From the IMG/VR virus record IMGVR_UViG_3300024333_000007, positions 1-64,000 of that record: a stretch of DNA of 64,000 nt; one strand, given 5' to 3'. The stretch comes from a virus. The translations under genes and the position numbers were made by a program. The number at the start of each line of letters is the position of its first letter. Position 1 is the stretch's first letter. A model generated the notes under the pieces. The model saw only the letters and a program-made list of their open reading frames with translations, did not search any database and was not told the origin of the DNA. This document shows positions 50,201-64,000 of this stretch, in pieces.

Positions 50201-53200
50201 GTATAATTTTGCCTGTAAGTTATTCAGAATATGTAAAGAAACCAAATTTAGAAATAGAATATGAACCATGGCAGATAGAGGAAATCATCAAATGTGCGGA
50301 TAGTTTTTTCTATTTCTGTAAGTATGTGAAAATTGTTCATCCAGATTTAGGTAGAATAGAATTTGTTCTAAGGGATTACCAAGAAGAACTATCTAGTCAT
50401 ATACTTGATTCTAATAGAATTATTGCTAAATGGCCTCGGCAAAGTGGTAAATCTCAATTATTATCAGTATTTGTAGTTTGGTATTCTATTTTTAATAGTG
50501 ATAAATTTGTTGGTATTGCAAGCAATAAAGCAAATTCTGCTAAAGATTTTTTATATAGAGTTAAACTTTCATTAGAAGAAATTCCTAATTGGCTTAAGCC
50601 GGGCATTGTCGAATATAACAAAACATCCATAGAACTAGAAAATGGCACTAGGATACAATCTTCTGCTACCACTAAAGATACTTTTAGGGGTAGAACAATA
50701 AATCTACTTATTCTTGATGAGTTTGCCCATTTAAGACCAAGTGTAGCGGACGAGTTCTGGACTTCAAATTATCATACCGTAGTTGCTTCACAAGAATCTA
50801 AAATTATTATTATATCCACACCTAAAGGAATGTTTAATTTATTTTGGCGTATATATAGAGAATCAGAACAAGGTCTTAATACATTTAAACATATGCATAT
50901 GGATTATAGAAGGGTTCCTGGTAGAAGTGAAGATTGGAAACAAGAACAACTTAAAAATATGAGCCTAAGTGATTGGAAACAGGAACAAGAATGTGAATTT
51001 CTTGGTTCTACATCTACTGTTATAGATTCGGCAGTTCTCAGAAATTTAATTGTTAATTATAAAAATCCTATTATAATAGATAATGATTTATATGTTTATG
51101 AAAAGCCAAACCAAGAAAATATTTATATAGTTGGTGTTGATGTTGCTAAAGGTACTGGTAATAATTATTCGGCCATACAAGTTCTTAAAATAGCATCTTT
51201 TAAACCTATTAGACTAGAACAAGTAGCAACTTATAATAACAACACTATAGATGTTTACAAATTTTCCGAAATGGTTTATAGAACTGCTATGTATTATAAT
51301 AGGGCTTATGTAATGATAGAAAACAACGCCGAAGGTGCGGCTGTAGTAAATCGTATTTGGTGGGATTTTGAATATATGAATATGTACAATTCTGGTTCTA
51401 AAATAAATGAACTAGGCATTAGAGCTACTAAAACCACAAAACCACAAGCCATATTGCTAATGAAAAAATTTTTAGAAGATTACTCATTAACATTAGTAGA
51501 TAAAACAACTATTGATCAATTATCAGATTATAGTGAACAAAGTGGTAAATTTGGTTGTATTAATTTGAATGATGATTTGGTTTCCGCTTTATATTGGTCT
51601 ATACATCTGTTTAATACAGATTGGTTGGTGGAGACGTATGAATTTGATAAAGAAAGGGTTGATGATGATGTGTGGGGCATATTATCTGATATACAAGAAA
51701 AGGAAGATAATTGGAATTGGTTAAATAGTAGTGGTTTGCCAATAATATAACCAATAATATAAATAAAAGTATGAGACTACGTGACGTTGATATAACTGGA
51801 TTTGAACGTAAAATTATTACTAATATCAAATTAGTAAGTAGTATGGTAATAAATGATGATTTGGATTTATCTTTTAGTAATATAACTGAAGTCCCAGATA
51901 ATATAACTATTAATGGTGATTTGAGTTTATATAATAGTAAAATTAAGAAAATAGGTAAGAATTTAGTAGTAAAGGGTAATTGTCATTTATCTCATACACC
52001 AATAGAAGAACTACCAGATAATGTTAATATTGGTAGTAGTTTAATCATTAGTAAAAACCAATACGAAACATTTAAAGAATACGAGAATAAGTATAAAATA
52101 GAGGTAAAATGAGACTATACGAGTTCTTAACGAACCCCTGGCAATATTTTTATAAGAAAACCGGTATGCCATTCTACGATAACATGTTGGATAATCCAGA
52201 ATATTACAAAAAAAATAAGAAAATGTATGGTTATATTGAAGAGTTAACACCTGAAGAGTATATGAAACGGTGCGCCGAATTACATAAAAGTTCTTATACA
52301 CAACAAATGCAACATGTAGATAAAGAAGTAATATATAGGATTGTGAAAGATATAAAAGAAAACCATACCAAGATGTATTTACCTATGCTTGATTATAGAA
52401 TAAATTCACAGGAAGGTAGACATCGGGCCATGATAGCCAAAGAACTTGGGTTGTTTCACATACCAGTTCTTATTGTAAAAGAATATAAAGGTGTTTCGGA
52501 GGAATATGTTACACAAGCAAAATTACCATTTATGAATGGTGATTTTCCCATATATGTTAATCCTACTATGAAAGAAATAAGAAGCATTATTAAAGACTAT
52601 GATGTCAGATTTGTTATTGATACCAAAAATAACAAACTTTATATTTGGAGTGAAATGGTATTACATAGTTATGTGGCAGATATTTTAGAACGTAAAAAAC
52701 TTATACCACAAGATTCATATCCTTGGGGTAAATGTCTATTATGGGGGTTTGGTAGAGGTGGAGAAAATAAGATAGACTTTGTTGGTATAATGGGTGATAT
52801 AGATAATAAATTTATTAAATATCATGGTATAAATAAGGATGGGGGTTGGACAAAAAGATATTTTACTAGAAATGCATATGATGATATAAAAAAAGAAGTT
52901 TTAGAATAGAAAATAAAAAAAATGAAATTATTACAATATTTAAGTGAAGATTATGTCACACTGATAAAATCAGATACAAAATTAGATAATAGTGTATATC
53001 ATATATATAAAAATCCAAATGCTAGTGAATTTACTCAAATTATAAAAGATGGTAAAAGTAAAGATATAAGATTTATGGCCGATATTGTTAATGGTGATAT
53101 TTATGTCTGGTCTGCTGTAGGTGTATTACATAACCGTGTTTTTGGAATAATTAAAACCAGGGCTGGATTAGTTAAAGATGATATAGTTATAGGGTTTGGT

Positions 53201-56200
53201 TCATATGATGGTGGTAAGATATCACCAGAATATTTAACCAATTTGACTGGTGTTGCTAAAACATCTTGGTTAGATGCTGAATGGATCAATAGGTTTAATA
53301 AATATATTCATGATTTACCAGGATTTTTAAAAAAATATTATGACAATTCTAAATGGAAATTTATAAACGAGGATTATGTTTTTAGATCGGAAGATGTTGA
53401 GGTATTTAAATGTCCATCTTCAAAAGAAATTAAAGAATGTGGTAATGATATAAGATTTCTCATTACTAGTCAAAATGATATTTACACTTGGAGTGCTTAT
53501 GCGAATTTGACTCATTATGATGTATTAATAGAACTTGGTCTTGATACGATAGATGATTATGTTATTGCTGGTAGAGGCAAATACTATTCTGGTAAAATAA
53601 AAGTTGATTATGATAATAATAGAGATTGTGAGATTTATCTTAATAGTAGTAAAAAAGACCAATGGCTTGAAGTATTAACAAAATTTAAAAGATATTTTAG
53701 TAATTATTCTAAGATATATCGGGATATGCAAATAGAAATTAATAATAGTTATATAAGAATAACAAAGTTGATTATATATTAGGAGATATATATGCGTTCA
53801 CATGGCATCGAAATGGTTGGAAAGTTTATTATGCACCCGGTACCAACATTACCCGCCTGGACAAGTAATGATGTTGCTAGACTTATATTTGTAGAAGATG
53901 AAAATATGCCTTATTATGGGGGTACTGTAGCATGGGGAGATTGGATTCCTATGGGTCAACATTTTATAGATTTGGGAACAGCAACAGATCCAGCAAATGG
54001 TTTGCCTTTTACTGGTAGGGAATATATAATGGAAATAGTCAACGGCAACATAAATTTGGTTTATAATATATAAATATTGTTGTCTTTTTTGGAGGATATG
54101 ATATAATATATGAAACTGAGAGAATATTTAAGGGAGAATGTGATGTTCGTAAAAAATGTTGACTTGCCTGATTGGACAAAAAATATCCTTAAAGGGCATG
54201 GAATTCGTAAAGATATTTCTGTACAAGTTGGTGTCGATGTCAATATTGGCCCCAAGTGGCATGATGCTGATGTAGTGGATATTTATCTCTACAAAGACGG
54301 TAATATCAGCAGAATGTCTGGATGGGGAGAACCCAACCCATCAATTACACGAAACAAGGGCGAATATTTATCACATATGGGATTTAAAACCACATTAAGT
54401 CCTAATAATGGCATTTTAGTAGTACACACTTATCCCAAATCGGCAATTTTATATGTTCATCCTGATAACATCGCAAAATTTATATCAGGATCATCGAATG
54501 ATGATTTGACCAATGAAGAAAAATTTGTTATTGAACTTATTGGTAGTTTGATTTCCTCTGCAAGACGCCCCGAGGCCAATAGGTATGGTATTAAAAATTA
54601 TGATGAAATTGTAAATATCCTTATTGGTAAGGGCTACCTTAATAATAAGGGTGCCTTAACTACACAAGGAAAGAACTATCGAATTAACTCCCCGTTAAAA
54701 CACAAATCTACTTGGGAGATGGCCAAAGAGTTTGGATTTAAGGGGTCTTTTTAATGAAAACCAAACAATTTTTATCAGAATTTATTGATCTGAAAGATGT
54801 GTATTTCAAGTTGACAGGTATAAAAACCGAGAAAAAAGTCACATGGGATTTTTTGTCTCCATTTTAAGGGGGCAATATGTCTTGTCCGTTATGTAAGAAA
54901 AATCACAATGTTGATTCAGCTATTGATTGTTATGATAACATAAAATCAAAAATTTCTAAAGATGTTATGAAAGAAATGGATAAATATATAATTAAATTAA
55001 CCAAAAAGAGAGAGAAACAAAGACAGAGAACAGGTTAATATGCCATATCCACAACCAGATGAAGATAAAAATAGTTATATATCAAGATGTATATCAGAAC
55101 TTATAACAAAAGAGGGTTATAAAAAAGACCAGGCTACAGCCATTTGTTATAAGTATTGGGAAAAAAACGAGTCTATTAATAATATTATTAGTAGGCTTGA
55201 TTCGTTTTTGGAGTCAACTGTAACTGCCGATATAGATACAACACCATGTGATAAACTATGTGATAGAAACAAAAGGGGGGTGTGGAGAAGACGTGTTAAA
55301 AGAAAATCAAGTAAAATTGCTAACCCTGTTAGATAATTATGTATCTAATTGCCAGGAATGTAATTTATATAATGGTGGTAGATCAAAACCATATTGGACA
55401 TTAAACAGCAAATATTGTGTGTTTGCTGAGGCCCCAGGTTTACAAGAAACAAAACAGAATACACCATTAGTAGGAACTGCTGGTAATAATTTCTGGAATA
55501 TAATGAATGGGTTTGGTTATAATAAGGAAGATTTTCTTGTTATAAATTCAGTAAATTGTCGGCCAATTATAAATGGTAAAAATGGTAAACCATCACCAGA
55601 AGAAATGGCCAAATGTATTCAGTGGATAAGGAAATATTTAAAAATCATAATGCCGCGTGTGATCTTGTCTTTGGGTGGATATGCCATAAAGTCATTGGAA
55701 ATGTTATCAAATACTAATATATTAGTAGAAAATTCTATTATAAAAACAAATAGTAGTATTTGTGATATAAATATTGGGTTTAATACTAAAGTTATATGTA
55801 GTGTACATCCAGCTTATGCCACTATATATAATCCAGATGTGGGCATGGAAATGTTAAAAAAGGCAGTGGGGACATTTAATCTTGTGAGTCTAGGTATGAA
55901 TTAAATTTCGTTATTTTGTTGCAACTAAGAGCTATCCATAATATAGCCTTTGTTGCAAGTTGTTTGTGTTCTGTTAATTTTATAATATTATTAAACGCGG
56001 TTTTTAAATTTTCTTGTATATTAATTATATGAGTATTTGGTACAGATCTGGATACATCTGCTATGGACATTCCAAAATTATCAAAAATTATCTGTTCTAT
56101 TTCTAAATGCTTATCTTTACAAACATCTAAAAATATATCCCAGTTTTCTTTAAGTAAATTTCTGATTTTAAGTGAACTTAATCCCGATAGCTGTTTAATA

Positions 56201-59200
56201 GCTTTTTTGGATAAATATTCAAAATCATTATCTAAGTGTTTTTTTAGTCTCATTGATTGACATTTCAAAGGGTTTGTATATAATATTTATAAAAATATAG
56301 GATGATTATGGTGTTTGAATAAATCAATGAAAATTGGTATTTATCATAATTTATCAATATAAAGGAAAGTAATTATGAAAGATAAAGAGGCTTCTATTGT
56401 AAAAGATGTTTTGATATTTTTAAGAATCCTAAAAATAACGAACCATCTACATATTACCGCCCGGTTTCAATGTCCTGGAGAATTTTAAAAGTAGTATATT
56501 ATAAGCATGATAAAAATCGTTATGTACGTTGTGAAACAGAAAAGTAAAAATAAACATAAGTCTTTGAAAAGATGGATATCTACAAATAAATGATTTTATT
56601 GGCCGATTTGCATCTTGGTATTCGCCAGGATAATCAATTATGGTTAGATGTATCTCTTAATTTAGCCAAAGAGATACGTGATTTTGCGGTAAAATATCAC
56701 CACAATACTATAGCTATATTGGGTGATATATTCGAGAACACTAAGTCTCTTAATCAGAAAACACTTAATGTTGTTTGTGAAATAGTTGGCAACATATGGA
56801 GAGAATTTAAAGTAATATTGGTAAGAGGAAATCACGATACTTATTATAAAACACAATCACAACCTAATTGGTTGAATATATTTAAAGAATATTCTAATGT
56901 TATTAGAGTAGATGAAGAGCCATATTATGAAAATAATTTTTGTTTTGTGCCATGGGGATATGATATATCTGACATAACTTGTGATTATTTATTTGGACAT
57001 TTTGAAGTAAACAAATTCAGAATGAACAACAAGTTTGATTGTATTAATTCACAATATAATCTAAATGATTTCAAAGAATTCAAACATGTCTACTCTGGAC
57101 ATTTTCACTTTCCACAAACCATAGACAATTTTACCTATCTTGGTTCTCCATTTCATAATAATTTTGGCGATGTAGGTAGTGAAAGGGGATATTATTCTTG
57201 GAAAAATGGGGATATCAAATTTGTTCGGTTTACAAGTGCTCCCCAATATGTTATAATAAGAACAGATGGTGAAATAAAAAATGTAACTGGTAATATAGTT
57301 AAGTTGGTATTTGATAAAGACTATGGTGTAAATAAAAATAATGATATTATAGAATCGGTGTCTATGTTGACACCAATAACTTTGTTTGTTGACACATCAA
57401 AGTTTAATATTGACGAAAATTTGACGAATGTCGACGAACTACATCTTAGAACTAGTTATGATGTATTGCTTGATTATGTTGATAAAGCTAAGTTGCCAGA
57501 ACATTTAAATAAGAAAACTTTATATAGAATAATAGATGGTATAATGCGGGAAATTAGTGTCAAGAATATCCATAGATAGATTAAAATTTTCTAATATATT
57601 GTCATTTGGTAATGTAACACAAGAAATAGAACTTAAACCCGGACTAAATGCTATTATAGGTAGATTTCCAGGAAAAGAAACTAGTAATCGGGCCGGTAAA
57701 ACAGCTTTGGCTGAAGTTGTGTCCTTTCCGTTATATGGTAAGGTATTAAAAAGTCTTAAACAGGAACAAATTATAAACTGGCGTAATAGAAAAAACTGTT
57801 TAACTGAAATAGAATTTACCAAAGATGATAATAATTATAGAATAGTTCGTGGTCTTAAACCAAATATATTGGAAATTTATCATAATAATAATCAGCTTCC
57901 TTTATCTAGTATAAGAGATGTGCAAAAACAGATAGAGGATGAAATTATTGGCATAACCTATAATACCTTTGTAAATCTAGTATATACTAACTCCAATAGT
58001 AAAAATGAACCAATCCTCAGAATGAACAGACAACAAAAAAGACAGTTTATTGAAAAATTATTTGATTTGGAAATGTTTACGGCTATAAACGGCGTATGTT
58101 TGGCCAAGCTTAGTTCAATAGACAACCACATGGTTAATTCAAAACATAGAATACAGTTAAACGAGACTTTGATTGGTGAATACAATAATCAAATAGATAA
58201 TTTTAATAAGAATATACTATATGCCAAGCAACATAAAGATAGAATAATAGAAATAGATAATAAACTTAATGGTTATAATAAGAAAATTGGTATAGTTTAC
58301 GGCCTGGTAGTAAACAAACTTGGTATATACAGAGATAGAGAAAAAAATTTACTATCTCAAGCCGAAGCATATAAAAATATAATAAAAGAGTCAGGTGAAA
58401 TTAAAGAAAAATTGGTTGAAATTAAAAAAGTTGTTGTTAGACCATTAGAAGATATAAAACGCGACTTGATTCATTATGGTGATGATACAAGTTTATATAG
58501 CACATCTCTTGCACATCATAAAGAATTACTTTCTGGTATAGAATCGTTACTTAAATCCAAAGAAGAAGATTTAAAAAAATTAATAGATTATAAAACTTGT
58601 CCTACATGTTTAAGAGATATTGATGATGAAATGATTTATAATAGAATAGAAAATGAAATAATAAAACTTAAAAATGATAAGCAGAAAAACAAGGAATCTA
58701 TTAAAAAACTTGAATATGATATTGAAAAGATTAATAAAATATCAGAAGAACTTAGAAATACTGAAGAACATGAAAATCAAATTAATTTGTTATTCGAAAA
58801 ACTTAAAGCTTATAAAACTATACAATACGATAAGGATAGATTGACAAGATGTAAGAAAGTAATAGATAAGCTAAGTATATACTTGGCCAAACTTGAATAT
58901 AATGAAGAAAAAGAAGAATTATTAAGCGAAAGAGACAAACTTGTTGCTCAAATAGAATACATTGAAAATAAAGGGGATATATTACAAATAGATAATCTTA
59001 ATGAGAATATTGATAAACTTAGAATAGAAAGTGATTCATTAAATAAAGATTTAGTCAAATTTGGCAGCATATCAGATTATTTATCTTATCTTAAGGATTT
59101 ATGTAAAGATGATAATGTTAAACAGTATGCCATATCCAGTATAATACCATATCTTAATTCTAGAACAAATGAATATCTTGCTACAGTAGGATATGATTTT

Positions 59201-62200
59201 TATGTTAAACTTGATAAGTGGATAGATTGTAGTATTCATGGGCCGGGAATTATAAATGGCACTTATGAAAATTTATCTGGTGGCGAAAGCCATGCACTAG
59301 ATTTATCTTTAATGATGGCATTTCATGATGTGGCCAGATTAAGTTCGCCAAATTTTTTTGATGTAATGATACTTGATGAGGTTTTGGACAGCAGTATGGA
59401 TACTAATACAGTAACTAAACTTGTTGATATAGTAAGAATGAAGCAAAAACAGGATAATCTTAAGGTGTTTATAATATCACATAGGATGGAAATAAGTGAT
59501 ATGGATTTTGATAATGTGTATTTAGTAGAAAATATAAATGGATTTAGTAAAGTAAAAATATTATGATAATTTATTATAAAAAAATATGTCAGGAACCCGC
59601 CTCGTTATTTATGTCTTATGATGTTGATAAAATAGAAATAATCAGAAGGTTTGCCTCAAAATCTTTGTACACCTAAGAGAGAAGGAATCGGTAAGTATTA
59701 TGATATTGCAATATCCTAATAAGAAAACTTATCAAGAAATTATTAGTATTGAACCTGCTATCTTGACTCATGATAGTGGTAAAGGAAATAATAAGTTAAT
59801 AATGGGCGATAATTTGTCTGTTATGAAAACCCTTCTTAATGATGGTGTAAAGGTTGATTTGGTATATATAGATCCACCATTTGCTACAGGTAGAAATTTT
59901 AGATACAACAAGGAAAAAAGCAACAGTGTTAGTATTTGTAAAGATGATGTTGTTGCTTATAATGATAATATAACTGGTAGTAAGTTTATAGAATTTATTA
60001 GAGAAAGGCTAATTTTTATTCGTGAACTAATGTCTGATCATGCTTCAATCTATGTGCACATAGATTATAAAATTGGACATTATGTTAAAGTTATAATGGA
60101 TGAGATTTTTGGTATTAGTAATTATCGTAATGGTATATCAAGAATAAAATGTGTGCCCAAGAATTTTGCACGTAGGGGTTATGGTAATATTAAAGATATG
60201 GTTCTTTTCTATACTAAAACCAATGATTTTGTTTGGAATGATATATTTTTGCCCATAAGAGATGATGATGTTAAAAAATATTTTCCTAAAGTAGATGTTT
60301 TTGGTCGTCGATATAATGTGGTTAATTTATTTGCGCCTGGCGAAGTTTTAGATGGTGAGACTTGTAAAGAATGGAGGGGCATCAAACCATCAAAAGGAAG
60401 ACATTGGGCATATAAACATGATACGTTAGATAAGTTAGATTTCATGGGTAGAATATATTGGTCATCAGGGGGAAGGCCGGGAAAAATTATTTATGCCAAT
60501 GAATCTAAAGGACAGAAAATGCAAGATGTTTGGGATTTTAAAGACTCTTTACAATCATGTTATCCAACCGAAAAGAATCTTAAAATGATAGAAACTATTA
60601 TTAAAACATCTTCTATTGAAGGCGATTTAGTCTTTGATTGTTTTTTGGGTTCTGGAACAACTGCTGTGGTTTCTCAAAAATTAAATAGGAGATGGATTGG
60701 TATAGACAACTCACCCATAGCTATTAAAACAGCTATGGAACGCCTAAATGTTTTTTCATACTACAAATGATACTAGAAATATTCAACAAACCATTTCTTT
60801 ATGGTAAAAATAAAATAGATTTTATTTGTGGTGATGTTATAGATGCTCTCAGAACATTACCAGATGGTTCTATTCATTGTTGTGTAACTTCACCACCTTA
60901 TTATGGACTTAGGGATTATGGTATTGATGGTCAAATAGGACTAGAAGAAACACCAGAAGATTTTATAGAAAAACTTGTATTGGTATTTAGAGAAGTTAAA
61001 AGAGTTCTTAGATTAGACGGAACTTGTTGGATTAATATTGGTGATAGTTATTCACAATCTGGTGGGTCTGGTTCTGGCGAATACCAGAAAAGACATAAAC
61101 AATTTGGTAAAACAATAAATTCTGGTACAGCACAAAAACCAAGACGTGCACCATCTGGATTTAAACCAAAAGATTTAATTGGTATCCCCTGGATGTTGGC
61201 GTTTGCTCTTAGAAATGATGGCTGGTATTTGCGTTCTGATATTATTTGGAGTAAGCCAAATTGTATGCCGAATTCTGTTAATGACAGGCCGACAACGTCA
61301 CATGAACACATATTTTTATTAAGTAAAAATGTCAAATATTTTTATGACATAGATGCAATAAGACGTTCTATAAAAGAGGTTTCTGGCAAAACTTTTGCAT
61401 ATAGGGGCGACTGTGATACAGAACATACAGAAATTATTGGTGGTAATGAACGCACTGTGTGGGAGATCAATACCAAACCTTTAAAAGATGCTCATTTTGC
61501 CCCATTTCCTATTGAATTACCAGCAAGATGTATAAAAGCTGGAACATCAGAGTATGGTTGTTGTTCAAATTGCAGAACACCATATAGAAGAAATCTGAAA
61601 TTTGGCATCTCTGATATTAACAGGAAAGTCAATGAAGATAGACCAAGAAATATTGGCAGATTAAATGCATCTAACAATATTTTTAGAAAGCGTTATATGT
61701 CTGGGTGGATATCTGATTGTAACTGTAATGGTAATATAATACCATGTACGGTTTTAGACCCATTTGGTGGTGCATGTACTACTGGATTAGCTGCTGCTCA
61801 ATTGTCAAGAAATGCTATCATGGTTGACATAAATGAAAAATATCTCAAAATTGGTAGAGATAGAATTATAAAAGATGGGTATAAAAAACTGGTAAACGAG
61901 ATTTACATTTTAGAAAAATGTGATATACTATAATGAGGATAAAGAATGAATGATGTTCTGAAAAAACTAAGAGATAATATAGCTAAAGCGTCAAAGGGTA
62001 TATATGTCTCTATATTGTCTGAAAGTGATATTGCACAAATAAACGAATATCTTACATTACCAGCTTATGATTTAAATAGAATCATATCTGGTGATTTGGC
62101 CAAAGGATTTCCACAAAGAAGTCTTATTCTTATTGTCGGCCCGGAGCATTCTTTTAAAACTTCAATGATTTGTCTGGCCATGGCAGAAGCACAAAAACAT

Positions 62201-64000
62201 GGGTACAAGGTAATTTATATAGATACCGAGGGTATTAAGGAAGACTTTTTGGATAGATGGGGGGTTGATACAAACAATTGTCTTCATGTTTACTCTCCTT
62301 GGATTAAAGATATTTTTGCCACATTAGGGCAGATCAAGGATTCTGGAGATGAAAAATGGTTTATTGCTATTGATTCTATTGGTGGTATAGAACGGTACAA
62401 ATTAGCAGAAGATGCTATTGATGGAGAAGTAAAGGCAGACCAGGGTTTGCTTCAAAAAGAACTTAAACGAGTATCTAAATTATGTAGTAATATATGTAAA
62501 GCACAAAATTCTATTATAATGGCTTCGGGACACTTTTATGATAAGCCATCTGCTTATGGTAACATTGAGGAAATTGTAGGTGGTAAATCATGGAAACATT
62601 TTTCTGATATTCTTATTTCCTTGAAGAAAAGCAAAATTAAAGATAAAGATAAAAATGTTATTGGTAATGAGATTTTGGCTATAACACTTAAAAATAGATA
62701 TTATCCACCATTTACAGAAGGTGTGATAGAAATTAATTACGTGGGCGGTCTTAATCAATATGCTGGTATGGTAGATTTGGCCATTAAAGCTGGATTATTA
62801 ACTAGAGGGGGAGCCTGGTACACATATAGAGACGATAAAAAAGTTCAAGGTACTGATGCGGTTTACGATTTATTCAAAAATGATTCGGAATTTATACCAG
62901 AAATTAACACGTGGCTGCTTAAAACACATTACAGTACTGTGAAAGTGATACAGGAGGAAGAATAAAATGTTTAACTTTTTGGAAAATAACGTATATAAAA
63001 TTATATTCATTCTTGGTTCTATGAATATTTATTGTGCTGGAATACTACATGGAAATTTTTTGTTGACGATAATTTTTATGCTAATTGGTGTTTATTTATG
63101 TCGGTATGGAATAAAGAATGATGGGGAGAAGTAATCATGAATAGGAAACTTAAGGTTTATAATATCGAATATGAAATGAGAAATGACCGTGGTGAGTTGG
63201 AAAACTGGAAAGCCAATGTTCTAACAGTAGGTGATAATTATGATGATGCTGTGGCATTTATAGCTAAGTGTGTTGGTAGACCAATTAACGTATTTTCGGC
63301 CAGTAGAATATGTGTTATTGACGCTATTTCAGACACAGCTATTAATTATATAGAAAGTAGAGTATATCAATAAAATGAATATCAACTTGTTCACTAAAGA
63401 CGATTTGTTACATAAATACTTTAGTTATGATTCTTTATCTGATAAAGTATTTATAGATTGGTATCCTGTAACTCAGGATAATATAGAACAAGTTGATGTA
63501 TTGGAAGAATGTATAAAATATAAAAAAAGAACAATATTATTTGATAGATATTCTACACTCAATAATAATGAAGTTGACCATATTCTTAAATATGGTAATA
63601 TAAAACTATTTGAACCAAGGCTTATTACTAGATTGGGATTTGAATACATGCCATATTGGTACGAATTTCAAAATTCGTTTGAATTGGAAAATCCATATCT
63701 AAAACTTATAGATTTTGGATATGTAGTTGACCAATATAGAGATGTAAATTATGTGGGAATAAAAGGAGAATCATATAAAGATATAAGATTTACTTTGTTG
63801 TCAGGAAATCAAGAAGAGTACAATGTTGGATATTTACCAAATATGAAAGAAATTCTTGATGGACAATGTGTTCCACTTTTACCAATAGATAATAAATATT
63901 TTAATTTATTATTTCGGGGCCTTAGAGTTGAAACACAAAATGATATAGATTATATAATAAATTTATCAGAGCTTGACACTGTTCTTATATATAGTTTATT

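Overview
The window reads as part of a large, AT-rich tailed-phage genome with a T4-type (myovirus-like) replication and packaging gene set. Diagnostic genes are a family B DNA polymerase, a gp45-like sliding clamp, gp44/gp62-like clamp loader, a primase, UvsX/RecA, gp46/gp47 (SbcC/SbcD-like), a gp17-like terminase large subunit and a PAAR tip protein. Tight ATGA/TAATG gene overlaps, very small genes and a single tRNA fit this. A phage-encoded outer-membrane beta barrel points to a Gram-negative host. No taxon can be named from the sequence alone. TAA, TAG and TGA all end genes normally, so the standard code applies.

Layout. 0-2.8 kb (+): the 3' part of a DNA polymerase gene, split between motif B and motif C by two unrelated small genes. 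2.9-4.1 kb (-): a GC-richer island of coupled Cys-rich small genes that interrupts a + strand membrane-protein ORF. 4.3-18.6 kb (-): a glycan-modification region with glycosyltransferases, sugar epimerase and SAM methyltransferases, plus an outer-membrane protein, a lone HicA-like toxin, a frameshifted right-handed beta-helix tailspike, and a segmental duplication with decayed copies. 18.6-20 kb (-): PAAR/baseplate tip genes. 20-29.7 kb (-): nucleotide and replication genes, including primase, an HTH regulator, class II ribonucleotide reductase, a DNA methyltransferase, a SLOG protein, an AAA+ ATPase and a thymidylate-synthase-like enzyme behind a consensus promoter and structured leader. 30-33 kb (-): virion or unknown genes, a HExxH protein and a PD-(D/E)XK nuclease. 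33-36 kb: a calcineurin-like phosphatase (+), unknown genes and tRNA-Ser(UGA). 36-40.5 kb (-): a UDP-sulfoquinovose-synthase-like enzyme, a polysaccharide-lyase-like protein, a GH108 endolysin and a Dam-type methylase.

40.6-47.6 kb (-) is the most notable region. It holds a TROVE/Ro60-like RNA-binding protein preceded by three tandem hairpins with covarying stems and a shared TACTTCG motif. Next comes a compact ubiquitin-like conjugation cassette (JAB peptidase, E1/ThiF, E2-like, ubiquitin-like), then the sliding clamp and clamp loader. Everything is on one strand, so a protein-tagging system appears to be transcribed with the replication clamp.

47.7-55.9 kb (+): an HTH regulator, a SpoVR-family protein, the terminase large subunit, a group of probable virion proteins sharing an N-terminal peptide that resembles the T4 capsid-targeting sequence, and a uracil-DNA-glycosylase-family protein. 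56-64 kb (+): the recombination module (gp47, gp46, two DNA methyltransferases, UvsX) and an ORF running off the end. Several otherwise intact genes carry one-base frameshifts at homopolymer runs, which could be assembly errors, decay or programmed slippage; I flag each one.
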